Below, piece by piece: positions 28,561 through 44,531 of a stretch of 64,000 bases of DNA; positions within the stretch are counted from its first letter, which is position 1; the number at the start of each line of letters is the position of its first letter. The stretch is from the NCBI RefSeq assembly GCF_018139145.2, contig NC_059481.1:8978368-9042367 (forward strand), written 5' to 3'. The notes under the pieces are model-generated. The model worked only from the letters and a program-made list of their open reading frames with translations, was not told where the DNA came from and did not search any database. The stretch comes from Gymnogyps californianus (lineage: Eukaryota > Chordata > Aves > Accipitriformes > Cathartidae). Made by a program: the position numbers and the translations under genes.

Positions 28561-31024
28561 AAAAAAGCAGCTCCTCAAAGGGACATAGGAACTATGCAGC
28601 AAGATATGAATAGAAATTTTGCCTCTTCGCTATGTCCGTTAAAACTCAAGATTATCCTCTCTTCATTATGCAATAATACAATCTTGGCAACAGTTTTTGA
28701 TGGAGATATTAACGCCTGCTTTAGCTTATTTAAATTACAAAAATAACAGCACTAAGTATCAAGCAAGTAATAATATTTCCTAGGAATTTGCTATTCCTAG
28801 TGAATTTTTAGATATGAATGTTCATGAAAAAGGTCAAGACAAAAAAATTTCACAGTTTGAGAATTTTGTATTTTGTTCATAATTCAGTATTCCATATCCC
28901 TATAATTTAACAGATCTGATAAAACAGTAGCATAGATGGAAACAAAACCAGAGGATACTGAAAAGTATTTAATATCTCAAGACAGAAGCTTGTTACACGA
29001 ATTACATAAGCTGCTCATTTCATTTTAGAATCAGTCATCCAAGTATAAAATTCCTTCAGAATTACAATTTCAAAAGATAAATACCTAACTTCTCCTACTA
29101 AACTCATTTTAAATGCTATCTTTGCTAAGCCTCACGAAATCAGGCCAGTATTAATACATACTTACATAGAACACAAAGAGCTTATCTCAATGTATTTCAG
29201 GGAACCTATTGCCACAATCCCAAAAACAGTGCCTACTCAATCAGTATCAATTGACTCAAAGGCTAAAAGGACATATAAATAGAACTTTCGTTGGAGCCAT
29301 GAAAGACCTTTTCTCCCCAAAGGTGACTTGAGACCAACTGGCAGAACAGTCAGAGGAAACTGGGGTTATTAATGTTGCGTTCGTTCCCAAGGATAGCTGG
29401 AGAGCTTCAGTACACGTCTGCTGACGCAGCATTAAATTTGCTTCAAAAGGGAAAACAACAACAAGCAGACACCTTGCAGAGTGTAATCCCCTTGGTTCAC
29501 ACTCTCAGTGTAATCAATACTGACCTCTCCTTGGTACAGGATCTGGTCACCATGCCAAGGTCACTTACACCACGACTTGTCTATCCAGGTTAGACCAACA
29601 CATGTAGAAACTGTAAGTAACAAGTCCTGTCTAAACTGCTTAGAACAGCAGCTCAGTAACGCTTCCCAAGGCCAAGCCAACCTGAAGCTATGCTTCTTTT
29701 CTACTCTGAGAAAGGGGCAAGAGGGGGCAGGGATTGAAAAACAAAACCCAAGCTAAAGATCACTAGTATGGCACATGCACACATCTGCCACAGCAGGCAG
29801 AAAGTTCTTTTCAAGTACAAATAAAGTATTATTTCATTCTTCCTTAATTTCACTTGGAAGGAGAAAAAAGAAGAATGAAGTGTTTGTTTAATTCTCATCT
29901 CTACTATTTCAGAGAAAGTGATAAAGCTAAAGACTACGTTACATCAAAAGCTGCAAAGGATGGAGCAAGCTATATGGGTAACTTCAAAATTCTTCTCTTC
30001 TAGAGGCTCTTTCAGTAATAAAGGAACAATTAAACATGGAAATCTCAGTCCACATGAAAGAATATGCTGTACAGCGTTAATCACACTAATTGTCTCCTGA
30101 CTTAGAAAAGTTTTCACTTTTTCTTTATATTCCTCAGTTTAAAAATTGTTTGATCTTTTTAAATAAGGAAAAAGTTAATCAACTCCATCCTCACAGCACA
30201 TGTAGAAATGGATGTTACTGCTGTCTAGAGTATCTGTACTATACAAGTTGTCTCTGAACTCCCACACTTCATCTTGGGGAAGAAAACCTCACTTACCAAA
30301 AAAATTATATCTCTGATGGGACACAAGAAATTCACAGCCTTTTCTTAACTTGGTAACAAAACCACACTCTGAGGAGGAAATATTTATACACAAAGATCTA
30401 GCTGTGTTTGCTGAAAAAGGGATCCTACATAAGGTATACTTTCCAAATACATACAGAACTAGACATCTCTACAAATGACTCTCCCTCATTAGTGTCACAT
30501 TGAGGGTTCTGTAATATAAATAATATGGGAACAAGGCAACTTATTTTACTTAGAAAAAAGGAAAACATCAAGTTGAAAAGCATTATGAATAAAGCCATGT
30601 ATTTTCACAACTGTTTTGCGGTAATCAAAATCATGAAGGAAACGCTCGAAAAATGTATTTTCCAAGTACTAAAACGGACAAGTACTGTAGGAAACTATGA
30701 AAAGTCATACAGGAATATTTTTGCAATAAACACTAGTTAGCTCTTACAACAGCTCAATCTATACGTGCATTCAAGCTAAGTATGTTAAATATAAGAATTG
30801 TTCACAGTGTAAGATTTTAAAAAGCTGTAGCTTTATGAACAGGGGGCTCAACCAACAATTAGCTGTGAAAAAAAGAAAATCATGTATTTTAAAGAAATCT
30901 AGACTTCCCGCTCTTTTCACTACAGCTATGTGCTAATACTGACAAGGTACTATCAGATCAATGCACCAAGCACTTCAGGAGATGCAACAGCTCTGCCAAG
31001 AATCCTGCCTTCAAAAGGACTTTC

Positions 31025-31038
31025 ATTGCTATGGCAAC
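31025..31038. promoter_or_regulatory. RFX-type X-box-like site
   Basis: ATTGCTATGGCAAC matches the palindromic X-box GTTGCCATGGCAAC at 12 of 14 positions and keeps the AT spacer and the strong right half. RFX factors bind such sites. It lies in TCF12 intron 3 about 13 kb from the first coding exon. Function is inferred only. Confidence 0.3.
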
Positions 31039-32327
31039 AGCATGTTCTCCAGTATCCAATTCGGAGACAACCTATGACACATACATGAGAGATGGCCAAA
31101 CTCCAACTGATTCCTCACTACAGCGCAAGTCGCATTGTCATATACATACCAGTTTTCACTTGCAGAAATATAAGGTACAAAACAGGTTTTTTTGATGATA
31201 GTTCACAGGGCATTTAGGTTACCCACCAATAAACAGCTGCATCTAGGAGAAAAAATGCCATTCACTTTATAAAGCAAATATAGACTATTCAAAGGCCAAA
31301 AGGAATATAACTGTTAGCATAGAATATAAATTGCATTACACAGCATCTCCCCTATGCAGGCATTTACCTCTTCTCTGATGCCAATTTCCCCTAACAGGAT
31401 GGGGGAAAAGGAAAAAGGAAGTGTTAGTACATAGTAAATAAGCAGATGATTGAAACCATTATTCAGTACTCAACAAGTATCGTGAAAATAAAGTGGGTGT
31501 AATGAGTATAACGGACATGCATAAATATAAACTCTGGTTTTACTGCATCACTCAAAAAAAAAAAGCAACCTCTTATAATGTTTCACCTTCTACCCAGAAA
31601 CGTATTCACAAATGCACAGTCTTGACATGTCTTGAAATTTATTCATCTAACATGTAGAGTTTTAAGCATCCATGCCATATATATCACTCTCATACTTGCA
31701 AGAGTTTGTATACTACTACATAGTGACCAGCCAGTAATTCAAACCATTAAAAAGGATAAGAAAGAAATTTCAGTTACATATCCATTTCTGCACTTCTATT
31801 ACATGACAGTTTTCAAAAAGTAGACAAAAACCAGTCTGTTGTTGCTCACCTAGGTTCATTCACCCCAGATGGTCAGATATATCTTTCCTGTAACACAATG
31901 AGAAATGTAACAACGTGGTTGCATTCTTTAAGTTCCTGGCAACCCTAAAATAGTTTAGCAACCTTTAAGATTACTTCTGGTTGTACTGTACAATGCTCAT
32001 ATACTGCAGACTAACATAGAAGTAGAAATTTTTTGTAAAGAATCACAACCTTTTTTAAAATCTTGGTGGAAGAAAATAAGATCAAATTAACTTTTATAGA
32101 AATTAACTACTTCCCACTTTAAAGGGGCTGACTTACAAAGACAGAAAAATAAAAGGCCTTTTCGCTGATTCATGAAGGCTTGAAAGACTGTTGGGAGAGT
32201 ATGTTCTGGAGAGGATATGGTCTCCCATCCTTTAAAGCCTCTCTCTGCTTCCTTCTGAAGTATCAGGTGTTATCTAGCTTGTGTTGCAAGTAGCAATATT
32301 ACAGATTATTAAAAAAATATTCCAAAT

Positions 32328-32407
32328 AAACTAATTAAATGAACAACTGAAAGGGAAAAAAGATGGGAAACTAATTAAATGAACAACTGAAAGGGAAAAA
32401 AGATGGG
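32328..32407. repeat. Perfect 40-bp tandem duplication
   Basis: The 40-base unit starts AAACTAATTAAATGAACAAC and ends GGGAAAAAAGATGGG. It occurs twice head to tail with no difference (32328-32367 and 32368-32407), so the duplication is recent or an assembly artefact. A G-rich tract follows at once. Confidence 0.95.
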
Positions 32408-32422
32408 AGTTTTGCTTTGTTT

Positions 32423-32462
32423 GGGTTTAATTGGGGTTTGGGGTTTTGGGAGGGTTTGGGGG
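32423..32462 (+). repeat. Strong G-quadruplex tract
   Basis: Six runs of three to five G are separated by loops mostly of one to four T/A: 32423, 32433, 32440, 32448, 32452 and 32458. The pattern of TTTGGGG units resembles telomeric repeats but is irregular. It continues into a T/G-rich stretch ending in a T run at about 32510. It lies on the template strand of TCF12. Confidence 0.85.
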
Positions 32463-34573
32463 TTTTTTGTGTGGTGTTTTTTGGTTTGGGTTGTTTTGTT
32501 TTTTTTTTTTAGTTGAGGAGCTTTTTAAATTCAGCATCTTACAAGTACTTGCAAGAAAAATATCTAATTCAGATGTTCCTGTCATAAGTAATATTGACAA
32601 AATTCATGTTGCGTTTTTTTGTGTGCTTATTATTGTCCTCTGACAAGGGAATAAGATATCAGAGATATTTTCAAGGTTACCAAAATAAAAGCATTACACA
32701 TGTCAGAGCAGGGAACACGTCAGACATTACATGCATTTATACACATAAAGTGGCAGAGATTTGCATATCTTTTACAAAATCAAACTAAGGGAAAAATTTT
32801 TGATTTACCGTACCATTCAATCACTTTGCATCTAAGCATCACAAGCACTAATCTTGCAAAGACATACTACAAAATACAGCCATTTGAACTCTGCAGTAGT
32901 AAGCACCACGCATCATTTTCAGAAATATACAAAAGCTTTTCATTACTCCAAAACTCGGTCATCTTCATTAAATCACCATCTCTTCATAAAAGCCTTGGCT
33001 TCATTTAGCGTTCAGGAAGATGAAAGAGCAGCTACCCTCCTTATGGATTACTTCTCTATTACAAGAGAATGTTTTGCACGTCAAAAGCAAACATTAAAGG
33101 ATTAAATGATATTGTCATTTCTGCTCTTGTTTATTTGCAGTGGGCAGTGAACAGAACTGCAAAGAAACAATCAGTGATTATTTTAAGCTGTGTTCTTTTC
33201 CAAGGATTATGACTCATGAAGTTGCTGCATAAAGAAACTGGAACGGGATAGGTGTCGCATTGAAAATCATCAAAACATCGCAATATAAAAAATGTTTGTC
33301 CTACAAGCAAAGCTGTCTGGTTTAATCATTTCACAAAGTAGCCACAATAGCTCTTGGGATAACACCAAGACAATAGTATCTTGCATTCAAATAAACAAAA
33401 AATAAAAATATAAACGGTGAATTCCATTCTCCTACACAAGACTAAAAATACTTCAGAAAATTCTAAAGTATATTTATCTCCACAGCATCCTACTAACACT
33501 AATGCAACACAGTAGAAAATTCAAGAGATGTCTGGTTACAAGACATCCCTGCAGCATGCAAAATGCAAAATTCAATTACTTTATCATGGATTTATCCACA
33601 TCTTCTAGGCTTCAAACATGTTTTCCAACAGAAACAGAGAAACCAAGTTTGCAAAGAAATGTTATTTTAAATTAAACTCTCTACATTTTTTCTCACACGT
33701 TATATGCTAATAGGTATGAGTGACACTCAGTAAGTTTTCTGTTTCGCTAAATATTCTGTCTGGTTCCCTTCTTACTGCCTCATTCAAGTAAAAAAACAGT
33801 TTATTTTGGACTTTTAGACAGGTGTTAAAAATGCAGACAGTACATAAAAAAACCACAAATGTGCATTTAGTTTTTATTTTAGGTAAGACTTGGAACCACT
33901 CAATACACTAAAGATTTTGTCTGTAAAACCTGAACATGGAAGAAGACAGGAGGACTATAAATCAATTCACTCTCCAAAGACAATGACATACGTATTAAAA
34001 TTAGCAATATATTTTGGTCATACTCTAAACAGAATAAATACAGACACCAGGTAATGATACAGACCAAGTTCTTGTTTATATTGAATTAAGGGTAAACTTT
34101 GGTTTAAACTCAATTTCATTTAACACACAGAACATGCACATTCATGGTCTAATATTCATTGGTATTTTACCCACAAAATGTACACAACTAGAAATTACCA
34201 AATTTGGGTTTTGTTTTACTAGGTATGTTTTTCTAACAATTAGTTCTGCCTATTCATCTTTGTACTTAAAAAGGGGAAAAAATACTGTGTCTAAAATGTA
34301 ATTTTCACAAATCAAGGCTCAGAATACACTTCTATATAAAACTCCAACCCAGCCTAACTTAAGTTTCTCTGTGTTACTGCTGCTTCATCTTCATCAGCAG
34401 TAAAGAGCTCTTTCAGAGGCAAGGCACAAACAAAACGTTTCCTGCAGTTTTGTTCATGCAAAGGAAAGTAGAACAGTGAAAGCAAGTGGTTCAACTTATT
34501 ACTAACTCCACGTAACTAACAATCTGATAAAGACACGGAGATATCACCATTTCTGCAGCTACAACTGGTACAG

Positions 34574-34588
34574 AAAAAAAAAAAAAAA
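34574..34588. repeat. Poly(A) tract
   Basis: About fifteen A in intron 3. Confidence 0.85.
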
Positions 34589-35159
34589 GTCTGCAATACC
34601 AAAAAAAGCAGACTTGAAAAGCGTAACATAAATATGTCATATGCTTACAAAAAACCAATATAGGCAATCTCTGTAGAAGATCAGGAGCAAGAAATCAGGT
34701 CCACTGCAATAAACAAGATTTACTTCAGAAAAAAATTAATTCAAAACTGACAGCTGTATGTAAAAAAAATCTACCTATTTTCCACTTACCAATAAATTAT
34801 GTGTAATACCAGAAATGTATACTTTTTATCTTCTTTTTTAAATGCAATTCTATAGCATGAGCAGGTTTTGAAGTTTTCCATAGCACTAATACAGAAGTGT
34901 ACAACTTTCCTGTCCAAGACAAACCTTACTTAGTTTTATGCTAAGGTTTTACTAGCATTCCTAGAGAGCATTACCCTACTACCAGGGCTGTAAAGTAAAC
35001 TCTTTTTATCAAGTCTCTTCCTCTTCCACCCCCCATTCCAAGTATTTCTTTAAAACACCAGCAACAATTATTTTGATGTGATCAAGCGAGATTTTTCTGC
35101 ATTACATCAGTAAGAACATGACGTTGGTTTCATTTAAAGCAACTTCAGCTCCCTCTTTC

Positions 35160-35182
35160 AAAAAAAAAAAAAAAAAAAAAAA
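35160..35182. repeat. Poly(A) tract
   Basis: Twenty-three consecutive A, the longest homopolymer in the window. No retroposon body is recognised upstream of it. Confidence 0.9.
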
Positions 35183-38100
35183 CACCAACAAAAAACCACA
35201 TCCCTAGCATACAAGAAGAATCTAACAAAGTCCTGAAGATTGATTGGGTACATTTTAGCCGATTATCCTCTGAAGACAGTGAGATATTATTAAATATAAC
35301 AAAAGCTGCTCTTTCTGATCATTCTTGGTATTCAGTTAACATCTTCACCAAAAAAGTATGTCCTTTATTTTTTTGAATGTTATGTTTACAAACACAGCTT
35401 TGTTTTACAAATGAAAAAAACAAAGCATTCATTCAAGACATTAAAAAAAATTATCATTATCTCATCTTAGACTCATAATAGAAAAAAACCTTACCCCTAC
35501 AATCACTAGTAAATAATGGATTGTAGTATTTAAAAAGTCCACAAGTACTTCCAAATCATCAGGCTGAGGTATACGATAAAACTGGGGAATTCTACACTTT
35601 CACATTAATAAAAAACCCAACAAATTGAAGGAGTGGCCATCACTACTTAAGACAGAAAAAAATAGACATTAAAAATACATTTCCTGTCCTTAGAATGATA
35701 ATTATGCACTGAAATAATACTTTTCCCCCTTTTCTTACAATGCTTAATAACCAAAAAAGTGATTAAGGTATATACACAATTTAAAACTAGTTATGAGTAT
35801 TCAATAACAATCTCCATCAAATAATTCACATGCAGAAGAAAACAGTGCCTTTTCTTATTTCTTTATTTACTATTTAAATTTAGTTACTTCCTTATAGGAG
35901 GACATACAAAACTAAACAAGTTTTGCTATATACTTCTGAAGAAGTGCTAACACATTAAATTAGACTATGCCTCTAAAAAAAGCATTTTAGAGAACATACT
36001 TTATTCAGTGAAGTCATTTATTGTAAGTGAATTTTCAAATATGATAAATTTCCTTCAAAGTAAATATTAGTTTAAGATAGAAGACTTATTTATTATATCA
36101 CATAGATCACATCTGGCTCTACAGGTAATTTAAGAAATTTTGTAAACCTTCTAAAAATGCTCAATGCTATTCCCCAAAAACATAATCCTTCAACATTAGA
36201 GTACCAAAAAAAAGAACTGCATCTCTGCAGTCAAGAGAAGTCAGCTCAAGAGGTCTACTAAACTACTCAAGTTTACGCACATCTTTCAATTTTAAAAATA
36301 GTCTCCACAAACTCCAATCTTACTAAGTGATATGGTGTTATATTAGTGCCTTAAACATCCTTCTGTTCATAAATACACACAATTTTCAACCATGAAAAAA
36401 TTATACTATATCTTTAGCAACTTAAAGTAAATAGTTTACCAAGTTTATAGTACAGTATATAGCAGATTAACAGAAATTCATATAACAGTATCTATATGCT
36501 CAACTATGGATAAAATAGAATTATCTGAGAGAAACAGCTGTCATACCAACTTGACAGCAAAATGACTAAGGGGTTAAGTCCTCTTTGTGTGACAGCTGGA
36601 AAGAAGTGGGGGGAAAGGGAACTTTGGCATGTATATATCAATGACAAGCTTTTAACATGAAATTCCCTTGCCAAAGACCAAAAAAAGACCACAAACAAAT
36701 AAAACCAAAAAAACCCAAGCCTTAGCAAAAGCTACAGACATAATAAAAGTTCTACAGTAATTAAGGGACTGAGTACAAGTTCAGCTGCCATTAAAGGACA
36801 CACAAATACGTAGGAATCTCATTTATACTTCTCTTTAAAGAAAACGGATTCCTCAGATAACACACAATTTCTCCTCAATCTCTTTTCAGGATTCTTCCTC
36901 CACCCAAACCTTTAGTCCTTGTGATTACATTTGTATCAACACTGCTCTCTGGGAAAATAAAAAAATATAGCAACAGGCAATTTCAAATCATATTCCTTCC
37001 CACATGCCATTAAGACCACTCTCCAAAGCATCTGGATACTCTTCATCACTTAGAGTAGATCAGAAAAATTTGGCGGATCAGAGAGCTACTGGCTGGGGTG
37101 GAGGGTGATGGTGGGAGGTGCCCCATCCTGAGTAGTTCTACACCAGGAAAGGACAAGGCACTACTACAACCCCAGATCTTCTGAAGCCACCCAGAAATAA
37201 CATTGCAAAGATCTTCCTTGCATTGTGAGACAGTAACATTTATATAGGGATTGGAGGTTAGATGCTGTGCTTGTAAACACAGTGATCACATCGCTGCTTT
37301 CACCCAGGGAAAACCAATTGCTGGAAATACAAGATTAACTTTTTGAAAGAACGCTTTCTACATGCCAATACAGCAAAACTTAAAGTTTCCTTTACTAACA
37401 GTGTCAAGTGTATCTCTAAACAGAAGACAGGCCAAACACTACTAGAAATTCTAAAATTAGCTATTTGGAAGACAGCAAGGAATTTCTGACCAATTGACAT
37501 GAGGTTCATACCATCACCTTAAGTGATAACAGCCATTTCAAAACCATAGCCAATGGCAATAATGATGGACAAACACCACTTATCTGCTCACCAAGCTAGA
37601 TTCAGAACACCTAGCTGTTCCAGTAATTTTTCCTTTTTTCCTCCTTTTTTTTTTTACATCACCAAAAAACTCAATATCCACATGACCACAAACACCTTGT
37701 GAGAGACTGTCTGCTTTAAAGTTGGCTTATCAGTTCCCTCCATTTGTCCAACATTTTTTTTCCCCTCTTCTTTCTTAAAGAGGAATACAGAAGCAGTTAC
37801 TTAGCCCTTTTATATGCTGTACTTTTCAAGACTGTTCATGGAGTAAGTGTCTGACAATTTATCTTCCCAAAGGCAAGGGAAGGAGAGGAGGAAAAGAGAC
37901 AGCAATACTGAGACAGAGGCTGCCAACAGGCAAGCTGCAGAGTCACATATTTACTAGCACTGTATCACCCTTCTGGGTTTCTAAATGCAATAGGTGAGGG
38001 ATCCAGACTGAAATCTTCATCTCACTTGCGTTTGGCCCATTTGAAGGGTAATCCATGGGCCTCCCCTACAAACAACTAGAGGGGAAAGAAGCTACAGATA

Positions 38101-41100
38101 CCTTTTTGCTTTCAAGCACAAGGCTTTTACAAGTCTTCCCAGGCTCTTCAGAAGAGGACAGAATTTAGCACCTCTCAGACCCAAGATGAAATACCAGGTG
38201 ACCAGATCTGCTGGTTCACTTTTAATGGAGCTAGAGGACAAATTAGATATTAAAAATAAAAATAATAAAAAAGCCACATAGCTGCATGACCTAATGTTTA
38301 TTTTAACAGGCCACCCTAGATTTCTGGCATTTAACACAAAATAAGCTTATCTACTTTTGAACAGCAAACAAAAACACACGAGACCATAACATATTTTGGA
38401 TGACAAAACCAGAAATACAGATCAAATTGCTGAAATATAGCCCTTGCACTTTTTTTTTATTTAAAAAGAGTCTGTCATGACCTAACATATTATAGGACCA
38501 GACTATGTGACTACATGAAACCTCTCATCAACTCCTTAATTCAGAGATTAGGAGCAGGCACTAGGAATTTCCTATACCTCAATGGGAGACTGCACCAGAA
38601 ACACACATAGAATGGTATCAGAGAACTGATTTTTCTTAGGAATCACAGTTCTGATAAAAAGAAGAAAAAATAATGTATTTTGAAAGGTTAGGAGCACTGA
38701 TTTGCATACATAAAAAGTCTCATCTTTCTGCAGTTTTCTCCAAGGCTGTGATTTGGCTGTCAGAGTGCCTTTTCTCTTCAACACTTGCTGTAGATTAATG
38801 AACACAGTATTTAAAACATTGCCCATCCAGGTAACTCTCCCAAGTTTTTTTGTTGGGGTTTTTTTGTTTGTTTTACAAGGAACTGCTGATGCAAAACTAA
38901 AAAGGAAGTAAGAGTTTAAGGGACTGACAAAGAGTAATCAAGTCAGGTTTTGCTAGTTTTGGAAACACTGTTTGGTAACTTAATAGACCTGTTAAAGAAC
39001 TGCCATTGTGTCCAGTCTCAAGACACGTGGCCCTAATTTAGGGATACTCAGGTTAATGGCAGGCTATCAACTTAAATGGTCTTTGCATCAAGCCACTAAT
39101 TAGTGGCCTACCCCAATCCATTCCTTACAAACTCAGTACATTAGTAGAGAGAAGTGGAAAGGGCAGCCTCTTGAATTTGCACAAAAGGGGACCAAACTGA
39201 TACAAATGGATATCTAAGCAGACATATTCAGAAGTTTTTTTGCATGTAGGTCTGGTATGAGGAACGTCTGAGTACACACAAGATTTGTGCCCAAAGCTGT
39301 CCACACACAAATGTGTGTACTCATTTTTCATGAACTTCAGAAGAATCTTACAGGCAAGAGAAGTGTCCTATTTTGACAACTTAGCTCTTGAACCGTACCT
39401 ATTACTTTAAACTCTTACCACTTTGTTTTCTGTTAGACATCCACATTATCTTACATCAGCTTTTTGACGGATACCCCGCATACGCACCTGCACAGCCACA
39501 TGCAAAAATAATGCTACTGGTATAATGAGGAGGCTACAAAAACTGAAGACAGTACGCCACATAGGAAAATATTGTCTCAGATATATTCTTCTTTAACATC
39601 TAAGAAGTTCTTTGCAAAAGGAAAAAAAAAAAAAAGGTTTTATTTTAGGGTACCACACCTGAGATTAAAAAATTTCAATCACAGGAAAAAATTGAAATTG
39701 ACATCAAACCTGCTGGGAACCTTAGGAAAATTGCACTACTATTGCCTATGGCAGGCATCCGAATATTGTGACTGGATTTTAACGGAGTTAATGTAATAAA
39801 TAAAGGGCATTTGGCAAAATCGGTAACCATCCAGGTTTGTATTGGCATACATTTTGTGGTTTTGACAAAAGCAAAACAAAGCAAAATTTCACTGTAAATC
39901 ATAAACACTGCTAGTAACCATAGTAGCAACACAGAAAGTTTTAAATAAAATCTGCAAAAAAGCCTGATTAAAAAGCCCGATAGAGCATATCTCTGACCTT
40001 TGCCTTATCCTACGATTTCTAAGACAGAAATGGCTTTATCTTCACAAGTTGGTTTTGGAGGGGAAAAGAATGGGAAGTTCTGTTTTAAACAAGAGGTAAT
40101 TACAACACGTATGACAAGGAATATTTTGTGGCTTAACTCACTGACTTACATATCAGGTTACTTTTCCAATACGTTTATTTTCACCACTAGTCTGACCAAG
40201 TTACTTGACTTTATCAGCAGCTTACACGACTTACTGTCATAAGATACTATATCAGATTAGTTCACTTATTTCATCTGCAGCTTTCATTCATAACTGATTG
40301 ACCTGTACAAAGCAAGCCTGCCCAACACCAGACTTCAGCTATCTTTTAATCAAAACGTAATGTTCATTTGTTAATCCATTACACTATTTTCTTACAAATT
40401 ATAGATATCAGTCATATTAGCTGTTTTATTTATGCAATCCAATTACACATATATTTTTACAGCATAATCAACAGAAATATTGCAGAATTATACCAGATCA
40501 AGCTTGTTACATCAGAATTAATAAACATACACCCTAGTATTTCCAACACATCACAAAGCCACACCTGAAAAACAAACAGAACTTAACCATCCTTGAACAG
40601 CAGCTAATTTGTCCTTTTAAACTGGGGGCCTGAGGGGCAGTAAGGAAAATGCATCATGAGCATTCCTTCCTTCTAAATCAGATTTCCCAGAAATATAGTC
40701 TTGAGAGCCATGAAGACAAGCAATTGATTTTCACCTACTTAATGGGGGCCATTAGGCTGCATCTCGAATCACTGATAGGTTGAAGGAGGGCAGAGAAGGT
40801 GTTTTAAGATTTGTTTATTTTAAGTTTAAATGAGAAAAAGGGGGCTCTATAATAACAATCAACACATTCTTATTCCAACTAAGAAAAGGAAAACACTTTA
40901 TTTTAGTATGCTTGTAAAGACATCAAAAAAATAAAACTGAGTTTAATGGGAAAGATACTGAAGTGAGCTTCACTTCTGTAATTACCATCAAAATCACAGA
41001 AAGTCTCTATAAGAGGCAGCATCATTCCGTATTCAAAGAAAAAATTAAAAAGTACTTTTTAGGAATCTGTGCATACTGTACTTTTTGGTACTAGATAGCT

Positions 41101-43134
41101 CAAAGGAATAAATACCTCCTCCTTTCATGTTTCTCTTTGAAAAGTGGCCTCTAGCAGTAAAAAAAAAAAGTTTGCAAACATTGTTTGAAGTTACAGAAGT
41201 TACATAACACTTGAAACTAAAGCAAGATCACAATTAAATCAGAGTGCTAGAAATTAAATGCCTATACTTCGTCAATGATCTTAACATAGTCTTTCTCCAA
41301 CACTTAACACTGACTTAGAACACAACTAACAGAAGTTTGTCACCTCTCACTCCTGCAGAGTAATCCCCCTAAGTCAAGGTTTAGGTCATAACATTACAAG
41401 AATTAGGGCATATAATCCCACTAACCAGTAAATCTCTACAATCAGAAATGTTTTGAATTAAAACGCACACTATATATCATTCTTTTCCAAGGGGCATTTA
41501 GTTGAAATTGTAGCTTGTTTGGACAGCTGCAGTGTATTGCTCATGATTAGTATCTATGTGATAATATACCATATTGGTAAAGAAATTCAAGGAGTCAACA
41601 ATACTGTTTCTCCCAAAAAGCTAAGTATTCTGGCATTCTCTCTTTTTCTGAGCCATCCAAGGAAAGAAGGGGAAACATTACCTACAAATAGAGCAAGCCA
41701 CATTACCTAAGACTGATTTAAGAGCTAAATTAAAAATGAAAGCTGTATTATTCAACAGAAAATTATTCTACTCATTTAGGAAAAGCAAGGGGAAAGGAGG
41801 ATGAGATGCTTAGATTGTGCTCCTCACAATAAGTTTTAGCTGCCTAAATGTCTTTTAAAACAAGCTTTTGAGAAACAACTGTCTTGAATATTTGTATTTT
41901 AAAATATTAACTACATCGTATACGGATTTGCTGTCTCACTGTTGCCAATAATTTAAACCTGACGTACTTTCAAAGAGCAAGACAAAACCACATATATTTT
42001 AGGAGAGAAAAAGTAAAATGCTTATTCAAGTATGTTACAATTACAACATTTGCTACATATTTTCATTAAACTAAATATGGGAGATAGTCTCTGAAGAGTT
42101 TGCAAAATTACACAATTCGGAAGTTTTAAGATGCTTTTAAAAGCAAAAATTCTGAAGTGTCACTAAAATGCAAGGTGTCATTTGGACTCTCAGACTAACA
42201 GCTCTGACAATGTAAGAGGCAAACAGGCGATGTTAACTGCACAACTTCAAGCAACTACTTCACTCCTCGACTGGCATTCTAAAACTTTATTTTCATTAAC
42301 CTTAACTAAAACCACAAAAATCACTTTGTTGTATTCATAAAAACAAAAATATCACTTCACTGTATTCACAGAAAATAAGCATACATAAAAAAGAACAAAA
42401 CACCTTATCAAAAAGTTACTTCAGTTTCTCTTTTGTAAGTAGTAATAAATATACCCATTACAAGAATGATACAAAGTATCTGTTAAAAAATTGCACCTAT
42501 TTCCTATTACAGGCTGAGCTTAAAAGTCTCTGAAAAGAGCCATTAGGTGGACCTCAATGAAAAGACACTGAAGCCACAAAATACATGCAACATGTAAATA
42601 CAGTTACTTGTTTTCCAGATGCACTGATAGGTGCATTGAAGGTTCAACATGAGAGAATTCTATTCGTCAAGACTTTGAGAACTACACAGTACTAGAAAAT
42701 TGTATTAGCCTTACATTTTCCTGAAGAACTGCATTTTAAAATATATCCTTGAGTCAGGAATATTTCATTATTTGGCATTTTACTTAAGTGTTTTCCCCTT
42801 TCATACAGAGGCTAGGAAATACTTCAGTCAAACAGGTAGGTTTGATTTTATCAAACAAACAAAAACAAAGAAGCCATTCATTTCTAACATAACAGATAAA
42901 CAGACAACTTGCATGTCAGTATGACTGGAGATACTTAACACTTCACTGTACTGGGACAAGTAGTATGAGGCATGTAGAGGAAAACTGTGGTTAAAGTTAA
43001 CAAAATGTGTTACAAAGTCAGAGCAAAACAGCACATCTCTAATTAATCTGAATGTCTTATGAGAATATGTACAAATGAAAAATTACCATACTTGGAGCAC
43101 ATGAAGACTAAGCTAAAACATCAAGACCTAGTTA

Positions 43135-44135
<1,001 letters not shown>

Positions 44136-44531
44136 TCACCTTCTAGGACACAGGGAGAGAGGCACAGGCAGTACTTCACCACGGGGCTGGTGCCGACCCC
44201 CGACGCTGGGAAACCGGCCCCTAGCTAAGAAGGGCCTCTGGCACCTGCACCCCTGAGGCGGGGGTGGGGGAATCCCAGGGCAGGCTCGCTTTACCGGGCG
44301 GACTGACGGAATCAGCAGCAGCAGCCTCCCCAAACTAACCAACTCTCCTTAAGTTTCCTCAGGCTCCCTTTTCTCCCTCATTCCACTTCTCCCCCACCTC
44401 GAGCAAGGCACAGACACGCCGCAGCGGGGCCGCCGCCGCCAGGAATTAGGTCCCCCCCAGGCAAGCGAAAGCAAACAAACAGCCGCAGCCCAGCGAAGTC
44501 CGGAGAATTAGCCAGAGATTAAGTGACTCAC

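Noticed and set aside
32423..32510. Interstitial telomeric repeat
   Set aside because: The G/T pattern is irregular and does not contain runs of TTAGGG.
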